A stretch of 64,000 nucleotides of DNA from Filosporella fistucella (lineage: Eukaryota > Ascomycota > Leotiomycetes > Helotiales). The notes beneath the pieces were generated by a model. That model searched no databases. It had not been told where the DNA came from and saw only the letters and a program-made list of their open reading frames with translations. This document shows positions 1 to 10,272 of this stretch, piece by piece. Numbering within the stretch: position 1 is the stretch's first letter; each line of letters opens with the position of its first letter. The stretch is taken from positions 3,720,001-3,784,000 of the forward strand of contig JAQJZZ010000008.1 of NCBI GenBank assembly GCA_030077755.1. The letters run 5' to 3'. A program made the position numbers and the translations under genes.

Positions 1-623
1 TTCCAGTCTCACTATCCCTATTTCAGTAGAAACTGGTGCCATATAAGCCGTATCTTTGGTACCATCCACAGTGATGCATTAAAGGGGTGTTCACAATCGG
101 CAGCTTCTCTTCTCAGCTTCCTGCCGAGTACAGATAAGACCAAATGCTGAAGCCCCTGATCCATCGCACAACGACCTTGTTTCTCTCAATTCAATTCACG
201 GAGTCGTCCGATATCCGATTTTATTGGGTTGCAGTAAAGAAGCTTAATTCCCCATCATCGCATATGCTGTCGGCGGCACCTGGCAGAGCGATCATCGACC
301 TTCCGGAGTGGGCAAGCCTGCCAAGTCAAATTGACCTTCCTGCAGGAACAGTGAGCGCCAAGATGCCATACAATCTCTAAATCGATACGCTCATTTGCCT
401 CCCTCTACACGTGCAGATGAACGTGGCCGGAGGGAGTTACCTGACTTGGTATTCAAGATAACGAAGACGAGATGGAGTATTATTACCCCTCTCTTGTGCT
501 TGGCTTCTTGAATGAGAATGCTGATAGCATACATAAAGGTCTTCAGAGCCCTCTGCAAAAGATGCTAGGCAGGAAGCTCATCCACCAAGAGTCCCGTCAT
601 TCAAGTTGTCCAAGTCTGCAGTC
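1..623. other. Upstream flank, no gene recognised
   Basis: No coding sequence is recognised here. The short open frames resemble no family I know. The stretch presumably carries the promoter and 5' leader of the nuclease gene that starts at 624. Confidence 0.5.
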
Positions 624-2456
624 ATGTGGATCTCTTCAATCGCTTTCGGTGCTTGCGCCTTGACTTTTAATGCCTTCCTCGCCGGTGCGGTAACCATCAG
701 CGAGATCAACGGCGTCAGGTTCTTGTCCCCATATAAAGGCCAAACGCTCACAGGCATCAAAGGACTGGTGACTGCCAAGGGCCCAAGCGGATTCTTCCTC
801 CGGTCAACAACTCTCGACCTCGATATCCGCTCTTCAAATTCAATCTACGTTTTCGGAAGCGGTGCACTCAAAAATGTCACCGTGGGAGATATTATCACCC
901 TAGGTGCAACTGTCACGGAATACCGGTCTGCAGCAACATATCTATACCTCACTGAGTTGACCACGCCCAAAAATATTACTGTGCTTTCCAGCGGTAACAA
1001 AGTCACTCCCATCGTGATCGGCGAGACATTTTTGAAATATCCTCCTACTGAGCAATTCTCATCGTTGGACAATTGGGACGTTTACAGCTTGCCAAACAAC
1101 GCCAGCTTGGTCTCCGTCGCAAACCCAACTTTGAACCCTCTTCTTTACGGTTTGGATTTCTGGGAGAGCTTGAGCGGAGAATTGGTCACAATCAAAAAGC
1201 CAACTGCCATTACGAAACCAAATCGGTATGGAGATACATGGGTTGTCGGCAACTGGAGAGCTTCTGGTCGAAATAAGAGGGGCGGTTTGACGATGGCTGA
1301 CCGTGATTCGAACCCAGAAGCAATTTTCATCATTGATCCTTTGGATGGTACAGATAATCCACAGACAACCAAACTCGGTGATTCGCTCGAAGATATTACT
1401 GGAGTTGTCACTCAGGCCTTTGGATACTATGGTATCTACCCCCAAACAGCACTGAAAGTCACTACTCCGTCAACTCCTGCCACACCCCCGATCCCAGAGT
1501 TCTCTTCGAGCGGTGATTGCAGTGGCATCACATTCGGTGACTACAACGTAGAGAATCTGGCTCCTACCTCGGCTTATCTCCCAGACATCGCATCACACAT
1601 CGTGAACTATTTGAAGACGCCTGATATTATGTTTCTCCAAGAAATCCAGGACAATGATGGTGTTTCAAACACAGCAGTCACTTCCGCTAACCTTACTCTT
1701 ACCACACTCGCAAACGCCATCTTTGGCCTTTCAGGCGTGCAATACGCGTTCACAGAGGTAGCTCCAGTTGATGATCAGGACGGTGGTGTTCCAGGAGGCA
1801 ACATTCGCGTAGCCTACTTCTACAAGCCGACCCTCCTTCGTCTCCGCAAACCAAACGCAGGAAACAGTACGACCGCCAACTCAGTACTCCCAGGTCCAGA
1901 GCTGGCCTTCAATCCCGGCCGAATTGAGCCACTCAACCCAGCTTTCACAGCAAGTCGCAAGCCATTGGTTGCTGCGTGGGAAACGCTCGATGGGAAGAAC
2001 AAATTCTTCACTATCAACGTTCATTTCGGAAGCAAGGGTGGTGGATCCTCAATCGAAGGCGATGCTCGCCCACCTGTCAACGGAGGGGTTTACGATAGAT
2101 TGGCACAAATGAACGCCACAGCCACATTCATATCCCAGATCCTCGCACAGGACAAGAATGCGCGTATCATCACCAGCGGCGATTTCAACGAGTTCAGCTT
2201 TGTGGAGCCAGTTGAGAAGTTCAAAGCTGTGTCCGGATTGTTGGAGCTAGATGATGTGGTTGGCATTGAGAAAACGGAGAGATACACTTATCTCTTCGAT
2301 ATGAACTGCCAGCAATTGGATCATATGTTTGTCAGCAAGGGTGCGAGTAAAGGAGCGAAATATGAGCATGTTCATGTGAACACTTGGGCGACGGTGGCAG
2401 GACAAATCTCGGATCATGATCCTAGCGTTGCGAGGCTGAATGTTTGTGGGAATTAG
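624..2456 (+). CDS. Secreted endonuclease/exonuclease/phosphatase-family nuclease
   Basis: Single-exon gene of 610 aa. The open frame extends upstream to a TTG, but the first ATG (624) gives a clean hydrophobic signal peptide of about 26 residues ending near FLAGA, so I start there. Residues about 30-290 look like the OB-fold/lamin-tail type N-terminal region usual in extracellular nucleases. Residues about 300-610 form the EEP catalytic domain: the N in GDYNVENL (about 306), the metal-binding E in LQEIQD (about 337), the D and N in SGDFNEF (about 516), and the DH pair in SDHDP (about 596). These are the canonical EEP catalytic positions and all are present. Expected role is secreted, metal-dependent DNA or RNA degradation, for nutrient release or removal of extracellular DNA. 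The substrate is inferred. No lesion is seen. Confidence 0.88.
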   Translation: MWISSIAFGACALTFNAFLAGAVTISEINGVRFLSPYKGQTLTGIKGLVTAKGPSGFFLRSTTLDLDIRSSNSIYVFGSGALKNVTVGDIITLGATVTEYRSAATYLYLTELTTPKNITVLSSGNKVTPIVIGETFLKYPPTEQFSSLDNWDVYSLPNNASLVSVANPTLNPLLYGLDFWESLSGELVTIKKPTAITKPNRYGDTWVVGNWRASGRNKRGGLTMADRDSNPEAIFIIDPLDGTDNPQTTKLGDSLEDITGVVTQAFGYYGIYPQTALKVTTPSTPATPPIPEFSSSGDCSGITFGDYNVENLAPTSAYLPDIASHIVNYLKTPDIMFLQEIQDNDGVSNTAVTSANLTLTTLANAIFGLSGVQYAFTEVAPVDDQDGGVPGGNIRVAYFYKPTLLRLRKPNAGNSTTANSVLPGPELAFNPGRIEPLNPAFTASRKPLVAAWETLDGKNKFFTINVHFGSKGGGSSIEGDARPPVNGGVYDRLAQMNATATFISQILAQDKNARIITSGDFNEFSFVEPVEKFKAVSGLLELDDVVGIEKTERYTYLFDMNCQQLDHMFVSKGASKGAKYEHVHVNTWATVAGQISDHDPSVARLNVCGN

Positions 2457-2572
2457 AAGACGACATGTCAAACTTTAGATGGTAATGATAATGAAAGCTT
2501 CATGAAATATAGAAAGCCGAAATGGTGTGGCTTGTAATATGCGAGACAGAATGACATCAAACGGCAGGTGTC

Positions 2573-3274
2573 TCATCCAAGCCAGAATTTCTTTCTCACT
2601 GGCCCAGCGTTCTTCCAGCAGTCGAACTTATTTGCTGGTATTTTCAATGTGACAGCCTCAAGTCGGTACGCTATACCATCTTTCCATTCCAGTACCAGTA
2701 GCTCGTATGAAACTTCCTCCAACAACTCGGTCCTTGTCAACATCAACATGTCCTGCTTCTGGCCCCTGGATCCCTTTTCCAGAGGTGTAGATGGACCAGG
2801 CAGAGTCACGTTCAGTCTGCATAATCTATCTCTAACATGAGCATGACAAGCTGCGTTCAAATTCTTGCTACCAAGTAGCTCGACGGCGAGATTCAAGACC
2901 ACGCCATCTGCTATTCCTAGGTCAGGTACTACTACGTCAATAGAATCGCGCCACCATGTCAGACTACTGCTGTCTTGCTGGAACGGCATTTGAAAAAGAC
3001 TTGGGAAATGGAGGCTTCTGCATCTGGTGCATGTACTGAGTATTCCTGTATACTGATCAAGCTTGTCTTGAAAATCAAGGAGAAACTCGTCTAAGTTCTT
3101 CGGACCTTCGACCTTGTCAGGTTAATAATTAAAATCATTGGGAGGAATAGGGCAGTCTTTCATAACATGGGAAAATGTCCGACAACGAAAGCACCAGGGC
3201 GAAGGTGTTCTGTGAGAGTCTGCAGAAGCTCCTCCAGGTACAACCTCGCCGACAGGCACAAGGTAGGATTTCAT
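2573..3274 (-). pseudogene. Possible HET-type C-terminal remnant with a zinc knuckle upstream
   Basis: One minus-strand frame is open from an ATG at 3274 to a TGA at 2575-2573, except for one in-frame TAA (3124-3122). Upstream of the TAA the peptide has a CX2CX4HX4C zinc-knuckle spacing (CFRCRTFSHVMKDC). Downstream is about 180 residues whose end (LEWKDGIAYR ... KKFWLG) resembles the C-terminal tail of fungal heterokaryon-incompatibility (HET) proteins. No HET domain is seen. Either this is a broken fragment, or a 60-nt intron (GTTATG donor about 3158, AAG acceptor about 3099) removes the TAA and half of the knuckle. The family call rests on a short motif remembered from the family. Confidence 0.3.
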
Positions 3275-4430
3275 GTTCGAGCATCAGGGTGAGAGCCAGT
3301 CAACTCTCAATCAATTTTATGTGATATTTGAGGATGAATCGAATCAAGCAGTCAGATTGCCGGTAATGTGATAGGAGAGATTCTCAACCAGCAGTGCAAT
3401 CACTCACTTTGAATTACTGTCACGACTCCTATTTGAAGTAATTTCTCGATGATGTGAGGAAATGAAACTGAAATTATTTGCTCTAAGTGCAATATAATTC
3501 CTGTCGCCTTCGCAATTGAAGTTAGGTTCCCATCTCGTACATTTCATTCATCATCGGCTACCTCTACCCCTGCTGACTCGGCGTGCTGCAGGTCTCTAAA
3601 TGTAGAAGCTGCTACTTCTAATCAGAAGCTATCTACCTTATAATACTGGATCAAGTACAATCCCAAAAATATTTAAACCTCTGGAGTCAATTTTGCAAAT
3701 CATAAATTAGTTATATGAACAAGGTGAATCCTCCTTTGCCTTGCTATAAAAAAGCAAGTCAAGGGTGAAAAGTGGCAGATGGTAGAGGGTCATAGCCACG
3801 CTTGTGAAGAATAAGTTAAGAGGCTTCTATTGATATGAGGATCTTTCATGTATGAAAAATTTGCTGACCAATATTCTACTATTCAAATAAAGGAGGGGCT
3901 TGCAAACAACCTCCAGCAATTCCGCGAGATGGCACGCACCGTTTTGGTCTCAAGTCTTATGGTGGTATATGGAACCTACTGGCGTTGCTGTATACAGACT
4001 ACCTACCCCCTTCTCCTGTGGGATCCGTGACAAGTTAACACTACAGCGAGAATTATATAGCCCCCTTCCTCTTCGCACTGTTCACTCTCGCTGAACGTGA
4101 AAAATAAATGCATACTGGAGAAAATTTGGAGACAAGTTGTGACAGCTTTGTTCGCACCTTCACATCTTGTGCTCTGGGAATTCATATATTGAGAAGAGAA
4201 AAGGTATGCATCGAGTTCCATATGAGTATGGTGGTGTTGAATACCTTGAGCTCATACATTGTAGATGATCGTGATCAGCACAGCTAGCATTTAAATTGCC
4301 ATAAGTCAACCAGCACGTTGTTTCCTGCCAGCCAGTACCAGCGTATCACCAAATACATTTGTACCTTTGCAAAAAAAGATCGTCGCAATTCCTCTGCTGA
4401 AATTCCCAACCGCCTTCCTCTCGTATTATT
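3275..4430. other. Intergenic, no gene recognised
   Basis: AT-rich stretch with only short open frames on both strands. None has a recognisable domain or splice structure. Confidence 0.5.
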
Positions 4431-4964
4431 TCAAGAATCTCTCACAAACTCCACCTGCTGCCCACCAAATCTTTTCATCGTGAAGTCTGCCGCGAACGAG
4501 AAACAAAACATATGGTCATCAATTTCGGTATATCCTTGCACCCTCAGCGTATACTTTGCTGGCGGAATAGCGTTCAGTAGCACAACATCCCTCCAAAGCT
4601 CGTAGGTCCCAGGTTGGACTGGACACTCGACATTGGATTGATACAGGACGTCTTTGCAGAAATTGAGAGTCCTGGATAGAATCGTGATGAGTCTGAGCTT
4701 AATAATTGCGTGTGCATAAGAATTTCTGGTAACCTTTTCCTAGGCAGTAAAATTTACTGCGATCGAGACGGTTTCGCCGGCTTTGGGTTGTTTAGGGGTG
4801 ACACTGAAGGACTTGATGTCGAAGATATCGTCGTAGGCTCCAAAATTTCTGCAATTCCAGGTTGCGAGTGCTTTCACTGGAGTAGTGGGTGCATTGTAGG
4901 AATTAATCCTGATGATTGTTGCAGCAGACACTGTAGTTGTGAATACAAAAGCGAGAAAGCGCAT
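4431..4964 (-). pseudogene. Secreted NPC2-like (ML-domain) lipid-binding protein with in-frame TAG
   Basis: The ATG at 4964 gives a signal peptide (MRFLAFVFTTTVSA) followed by an ML/MD-2 lipid-recognition domain. The NPC2 layout is visible: WNC near residue 36, SVTPKQPKAGE near 55-63, LITIL then an FC near 100, a conserved VECP, PPAKYTLRV and a final Cys in MFCFSF. The frame runs 178 codons to TGA 4433-4431 with one in-frame TAG at 4742-4740. The residues on both sides of the TAG fit the domain with normal spacing, so I read it as a nonsense mutation. The alternative is a 60-nt phase-0 intron (donor 4757, acceptor 4698) that would remove the TAG plus about 20 domain residues. If intact, the protein would bind or transfer sterols or phospholipids. 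The family call is firm; its state is uncertain. Confidence 0.62.
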
Positions 4965-5344
4965 CTTGGAAGATTTAGAAAGCAGTATTTGATAATTAGT
5001 ATCTAGGAGCATTGAAAAGAACGGTATTAGTAGATGTTGAGAGAGCATGATAGCATGATATACGTACGATATCCTAGCCGTACTGGTCGTGACACGACTG
5101 CTGAAGGGACTACTGTGCACTTGCGGCTGTAATACATTGGCGGCATCTATGACTTCTCAATTGACAGTAAGTAGGTATGTTTGGGCATCGTAACACTTTC
5201 ATCGTGATCTTTAATTTGTCCTCATCATTATTGCAGATTACATCGGATTCGAGTCGCATCACATCAGATCCATACATACAGAAGACAGCTTTGATAGAAG
5301 CACCCGATGACTGATCTTCGTATAAATACCTTAAGTACATTCAC
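4965..5344. other. Short gap between NPC2-like gene and FAD oxidase
   Basis: Holds the presumed promoter of the minus-strand NPC2-like gene and the 3' end region of the oxidase gene. No separate gene is seen. Confidence 0.4.
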
Positions 5345-6855
5345 TCACAAGACAGCCACAAGCTTCGGTAAGACGCCCTCCGTGAAAGCCCAAAGTAGTG
5401 AAGAATCATCCTGCGCAAATGCTGCCCCTGTATAGAATGTACCATGCCGGCCTTGTAACGCGTACAGATCTCGATAGAAGCCCTTCTTGATTGCATCTGT
5501 GCATACATGTAGCTGCAAAGGCGAATGATTGGAGAGAACTTCAATTGACATGGAACTAGCCGGGAACGTCTTTTCCTTCAACATAGAGGCAATCTGAGAG
5601 TTGATGATGGTCGATATGCGCTCAGAACTTTGAGGCTCGAGACTGACTGTGCTGAAGGTGTGTAGGCCGGGTATACCAGAGAATGAAAAGTCGCGAATAT
5701 AAGGTGGGCGAGGAATATTGTACGTACTATGTTGAGCGAAATTTGAAACACTCATTCCATCTGGAATACCATTCCGGATGATGCCGGTGAAATACGTGGT
5801 GTACAGCCATTGCTTGAAGATGTCATTCTCGGTATGGTCCAACGAGAAAGACTTCAGGTTCTCAAGCGTAGGTGGAATGGTCACCAAGATCTTCTTGGTT
5901 TTGATGAGTTTCCTGCCTGTTGGTGTTTGAACGGTGATCTGGTGGACACCATTGTCGTTCCGCTTCACATCTACTAAGGTGGTATTGTACGAAACGTCCG
6001 TGCCCAATAGGGCAGATGCTTTGAGGTACAGTTCGCTGTTGAAGTGGTTCGTTGTCGTGAGAAAGCTCCCCCCAAATAGATCTTGTAATTGCGGGAGCCC
6101 AAAATTTCGGAAGATATAAAGCGTCGGCGTATTCAAGAGATCACCGACACCATGAGCAAAGGTCCCTATGAGTCACGAATTAGTAGAGATCTAGATGTGA
6201 TTGCTCGAGAACTCACAAATTATAGGAACAGCGGCTTCAATGCCATATTTCTTCACGTATTTCTCAAATGGGAGAAGCAGATCTGACGGCACTGGATCTG
6301 GGAGGTTGAATCCTGTGACAAGATATGGGTATTTCTGGAGCTCCGCAGCGAGGATTCCCAGTGCTGCCGCAGGGTCTTGGGGCATGTAACCTGAAATCGC
6401 CTTTCCAGTCTTGAAATCCACATATTTAGTCGCAAATGGACTTGAGGAAGGCACAGAAGTTAAAGATACGCCAAGGCGGGCGAAAAAACTGGTCACCACA
6501 GAGATATTGTGCCAGGCTTGAACACCATAATCAACCTGTTGCCGAGGTCAGTTTCAAATCAGATCGAGCACGAGCAGATGGGGAAACGGACCGGGAAGTG
6601 AGTTATAGGATCAGTGTAAGTTTCGGTGTGTCCGCCAATCCGACTAGATTGCTCAACGATGACCACAGTCTTCTTGAAATCCTCCCTTAGCCGGACGGCA
6701 GCGTAGGTACCAGTGGCCCCACCGCCAATGATCAAAACATCTCGAGTGATTATATCTTGTGGTGCAAATGCTCGCTCATCCACCTTGGGGGATGCACTAG
6801 CCAGAAAGGCAGATGAAAGCGCAAAGATTGCAAATCGATCAAAGAATTTAACCAT
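5345..6855 (-). CDS. Secreted FAD-dependent amine-oxidase-like oxidoreductase
   Basis: Three exons: 6855-6592, 6535-6217 and 6165-5345 (introns 56 and 51 nt; donors GTCCGT and GTGAGT; phases 0 and 1). Together they give 467 aa. Residues 1-22 form a signal peptide. A Rossmann dinucleotide site follows at about 40-60 (VLIIGGGATGTYAA), then the E of VEQSSRIGGH, which would contact the FAD ribose. The C-terminal FYTGAAFAQDDSSLLW motif is typical of fungal flavin monoamine-oxidase-like enzymes, a group that includes beta-cyclopiazonate dehydrogenase relatives. Expected activity is oxidation of an amine or indolic substrate outside the cell or in the secretory pathway; the substrate is unknown. No other biosynthetic enzyme lies beside it, so a metabolite cluster is not supported. 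Confidence 0.85.
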
Positions 6856-7890
6856 TACAGCAGCTTCGGAAGTCTGAAGATTTTCTAGATAGATTGGAAT
6901 AGGATGAAAGAGAAAGAAGAATAATGTGAATGTTCGACCTAATCAATAAATTCTGTGCGGCTTGTCCCAGTCGCAAGCTCGCCATTAAGATCAGATCAGA
7001 GCTTACTGGCGTACGACTAAACTCATCATTGGACGGCTCGCTCTTGAGTGGCGCTGAGGATTGCTGATTATGATGAGAGAGAAAGACACACCACCCTTAT
7101 GATGGCTTGAAATATGCATATCAGGTAGCGAGCAGCAGCCACGCAGCGTTCAAATTGAAAAATGCGGCGTTCAATAAGGAAAAGAAACGTGCTGATAGCT
7201 TCGCGGCAGAACCCGATTGGAGATATCTTTTTCAAGCCAGCCACAATTAAAACCTTCAATTTCAAATCAGCCTTAGCGATACCCCGCAAACAGACCTGAA
7301 GTTAATGAACTCGTCTTTATTCGGAGTATACTGATACTTCGGAAGATAGCCCCCAAAGCTGCCAAAATAAGTTTGGATAAATTGCCGTGCAGATGGCAAT
7401 ACAAATCGCCTAGAGAAGATTATCGTAATAGGCTAGTTAGATTGGGGTGCTTTCTCCAATTGGGCTGTGAATATCAGGAAATCGGCGTCGAGTTTTGGTC
7501 GAGGGATTCGGATCGAACGAATATCTTCTCGAAAATGATCACTTGAGAAAGGAAAATGCCTGCTAGTTTCAATCCACTGAACATGACTATGGAATCGAGG
7601 AGGAAATCACTGCATTCGAATATTTGCTTTGTCTGCTGCCAGGATCATGGGGAAACGGTAGCCAAGATTCGATTGATTCGGATGGATTGGAGGAATTCTA
7701 CCTTTCATTGTGTCCAGTGGTGAGGAGGTGGGTGTTGCCTAATCATGTGACTCGCGCTCAAGCTAGTGGCCTAGATCCGGAGATTTGCCGTTCTATCGAA
7801 AAAAAAAAGGTCCAGTTCTCTGAGAGAGCAGAGGCTTCGGATGCAACCATTTCTCTACATCCTCTTCACACAACAAGAAATATCGCAAAG
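6856..7890. promoter_or_regulatory. Divergent intergenic region, FAD oxidase / MAK16
   Basis: One kilobase between two divergently oriented starts, so it presumably holds both promoters. An in-frame ATG at about 7624 precedes MAK16, but the leader between it and 7891 bears no similarity to MAK16, so I treat it as untranslated. Confidence 0.4.
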
Positions 7891-8914
7891 ATGTCTTCAG
7901 ACGAGATCGTGTGGCAGGTCATCAACCAACAGTTTTGTAGTTTCAAACTGAAGTGAGTTTCACCCACTATACCAGAATTATCCATCTAACAGTAGCAGGA
8001 CTACAAAGGAGAAGAATTTCTGTCGCAACGAGTACAACGTCACTGGTCTCTGCAATCGACAATCGTGCCCTCTTGCGAACTCACGATATGCTACTGTTCG
8101 CGCCCACCCTGAGTCAGGAACCCTCTATCTCTATATGAAGACTATCGAGCGCGCGCATATGCCCAGCAAGTTGTGGGAACGTATCAAGCTGTCGCAAAAC
8201 TATGCAAAAGCTTTGGAGCAAGTGGACAATCGCCTAATATACTGGCCTAAATTTTTGATTCACAAGTGCAAGCAAAGGCTTACAAGATTGACACAAGTTG
8301 GCATCCGGATGAGGAGAATTGCGAGAGAGGATGAGAGGCTTGGAGAAAAACTGGTTCCGAAATTGGCACCCAAGGTCAGACGAAGGGAGGAGACCAGAGA
8401 GAGAAAGGCAGAGGCTGCAGCAAAGGTCGAGAGAGCCATCGAGAGAGAGTTGATCGAGCGACTGAGAAGTGGAGCATACGGAGATCAGCCCTTGAATGTC
8501 AGTGAGTCTATTTGGAAGAAGGTTCTTAAAGGCCTTGAGAGAGGTGGAGAGGGTACTAGGGATGAGGATCTGGATGAAGGAATCGAGGAAGAGGAAGAGA
8601 ATGAGAATGAGGAAGAGTATGAAGAGGAAGAGGGTGTCGGCGAAGTTGAATACGTCAGCGATTTGGGTGAGGATGAAGACGATCTTGGTGATCTAGAGGA
8701 CTGGCTAGGAAGTGGAGATGAGGTTGAAAGCGGCGAAGAAGATGGCGAGGATAGCGATAGCGATAGCAGTGAGAATGAGGAGGATCCGAAAAAGGCTGGA
8801 TCAAAGAGAAAGAAGGGTCCAGCACCAAAATCAAAGCCAAAGAAATACCCCAGAATGGAAGTCGAGTGGGAAGAGGAGCACGAGGCACCGCAAAGACAAT
8901 TAGCATTGGCTTGA
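7891..8914 (+). CDS. MAK16: MAK16, 60S ribosomal subunit biogenesis factor
   Basis: Two exons, 7891-7952 and 7999-8914, joined across a 46-nt intron (GTGAGT donor, CTAAC branch point, CAG acceptor, phase 2), giving 325 aa. The N terminus [20 protein letters not shown] and the cysteine-rich stretch that follows ([20 protein letters not shown]) are signature MAK16/L28e-like features. The central basic region is RNA-binding in type, and the C-terminal third is strongly acidic (long E/D runs from about residue 215) and ends in a basic patch. MAK16 acts in the nucleolus with RPF1 and other factors in early pre-60S assembly. The start is fixed by the conserved N terminus. Length is normal for the family. 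Confidence 0.96.
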
Positions 8915-9360
8915 TTCAGACGTCCTTCTGCACGGTGTTTGGAGTTTACAGTGTAAGGACATGGGGAATGGCAATCCGCAATAAAAGTGTCAGTGTTGCT
9001 CATTAGATAAATAATGTCAATAAACCTGAGGTAAAAATAAAGGAATGATGTTGGCAAGCACAGAAACGAATACCCGCAACTGAATGTTGCTTTCAAAAGT
9101 TAAAGCTGCGTTGTGATCGACCTTCTCGAGCTGTCACATTGAATGTGGGGTGGTTGCAATGCAGCACCTCGTCAGAAAACATGTTTCAACTTCATCATAA
9201 CCGGATAAAATCCAACCTCAACCACACATCGCAACTTCTTCGCAACTAAACCCTGGCTACGCAATAACCTGCCTGAACTCTTGCTCAGTATACGTCCAAC
9301 AATTGCGCACCACTCCCAAGCAATTACAGCTGCCCGCCATCGGCGGCAACCCCGCTCCCG

Positions 9361-10272
9361 ATGACCTCCTACTTCTCGTCCCTGCTCACAACTACTACAT
9401 CGCGGGTTGCATCTATCCGCCAGAATCTACTCCCTTCCGAGAATGATGGCGACACAGAAGATGACACTCATCTCTGCCGCGTATTACGAGCATACTACAC
9501 GGAAAAAGGGCGTCCCTTTCCTGGCTGGCTGCCTCCAGATCCAAAAGCTCCACCGCCTGTCGTGGTCCAACCTGTATATTCACAGTCCAATGTTGGCTCA
9601 CGATACGGAGGATTGAATAATCAAGGGCCAGCTGGCGGCGGCGCTTTAAGTAGCTTATGGGATTCACAACCACAGCAGACGTCTCAAGATCAGCAAAGTC
9701 TCAGGCAAGGCAGAGGAGCACCAAATCGCATGGGAGCAGCTGCTGGAGGAGGACAGAGACAAAATCCATTCTTGCGGCAGCAGGCTAGCCTCGAGCCACA
9801 AGTTCAAGCCAGGCCATTACCAAGTCAGAGAGCAGGTAGCTACCAAGCGTCAAACGCCTTCGGAAGAAGCGATGGACAGACACCACCTGGTAGCTCAGCG
9901 GGCTTGAGTGCTAGGGATAGACTCAAAATGGGAGTAGGCAGAGGACGAACTGCAAGCCCGGCAAACACACCTTCGGCGAGCATGGCACAACCAGTACAAA
10001 GGGCAAATAGCTATGGAAGTTCCGGAACCGGAAATACAAGCAACTATGAAGATCGATTCGCGCCTTCTGGGAATGGATATGGAGGTGACGGTGGCGGAGA
10101 GAAACCTTTCATGGCCGCAACATCTCCCTGGGCTAGCAATGAGGCTGAATTTGGTGGAGGGGGTTATAACGCCGGTGGTGGAGACTCTGGGAGAAGACAA
10201 GGACTGCCGAGCGGACCTGCTGCTGGGAGACGTGGTCCTGGTCTTCCAAATGGTCCGAGAGGTATGCGTTGA
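9361..10272 (+). CDS. Mso1-like Sec1-binding exocytosis protein
   Basis: Single exon, 303 aa. The first 65 residues (MTSYFSSLLTTTTSR ... EDDTHLCRVLRAYYTEKGRP) match the N-terminal Sec1-binding domain of Mso1-like fungal proteins. The rest is disordered and rich in Gly, Gln, Ser and Pro, with a short conserved basic stretch (SARDRLKMGVGRGR) at about 185-198 and a Gly/Arg-rich tail. Mso1 works with Sec1 and the Rab Sec4 to support SNARE assembly at secretion sites, so a role in polarised exocytosis at hyphal tips is inferred. The start is the only ATG that gives the full conserved N terminus. It lies tandem with MAK16, with about 450 nt between them. Confidence 0.75.
   Translation: MTSYFSSLLTTTTSRVASIRQNLLPSENDGDTEDDTHLCRVLRAYYTEKGRPFPGWLPPDPKAPPPVVVQPVYSQSNVGSRYGGLNNQGPAGGGALSSLWDSQPQQTSQDQQSLRQGRGAPNRMGAAAGGGQRQNPFLRQQASLEPQVQARPLPSQRAGSYQASNAFGRSDGQTPPGSSAGLSARDRLKMGVGRGRTASPANTPSASMAQPVQRANSYGSSGTGNTSNYEDRFAPSGNGYGGDGGGEKPFMAATSPWASNEAEFGGGGYNAGGGDSGRRQGLPSGPAAGRRGPGLPNGPRGMR

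Noticed and set aside
8485..9096. 203-aa Ser-rich frame on the minus strand
   Set aside because: Antisense shadow of the acidic E/D-rich end of MAK16.
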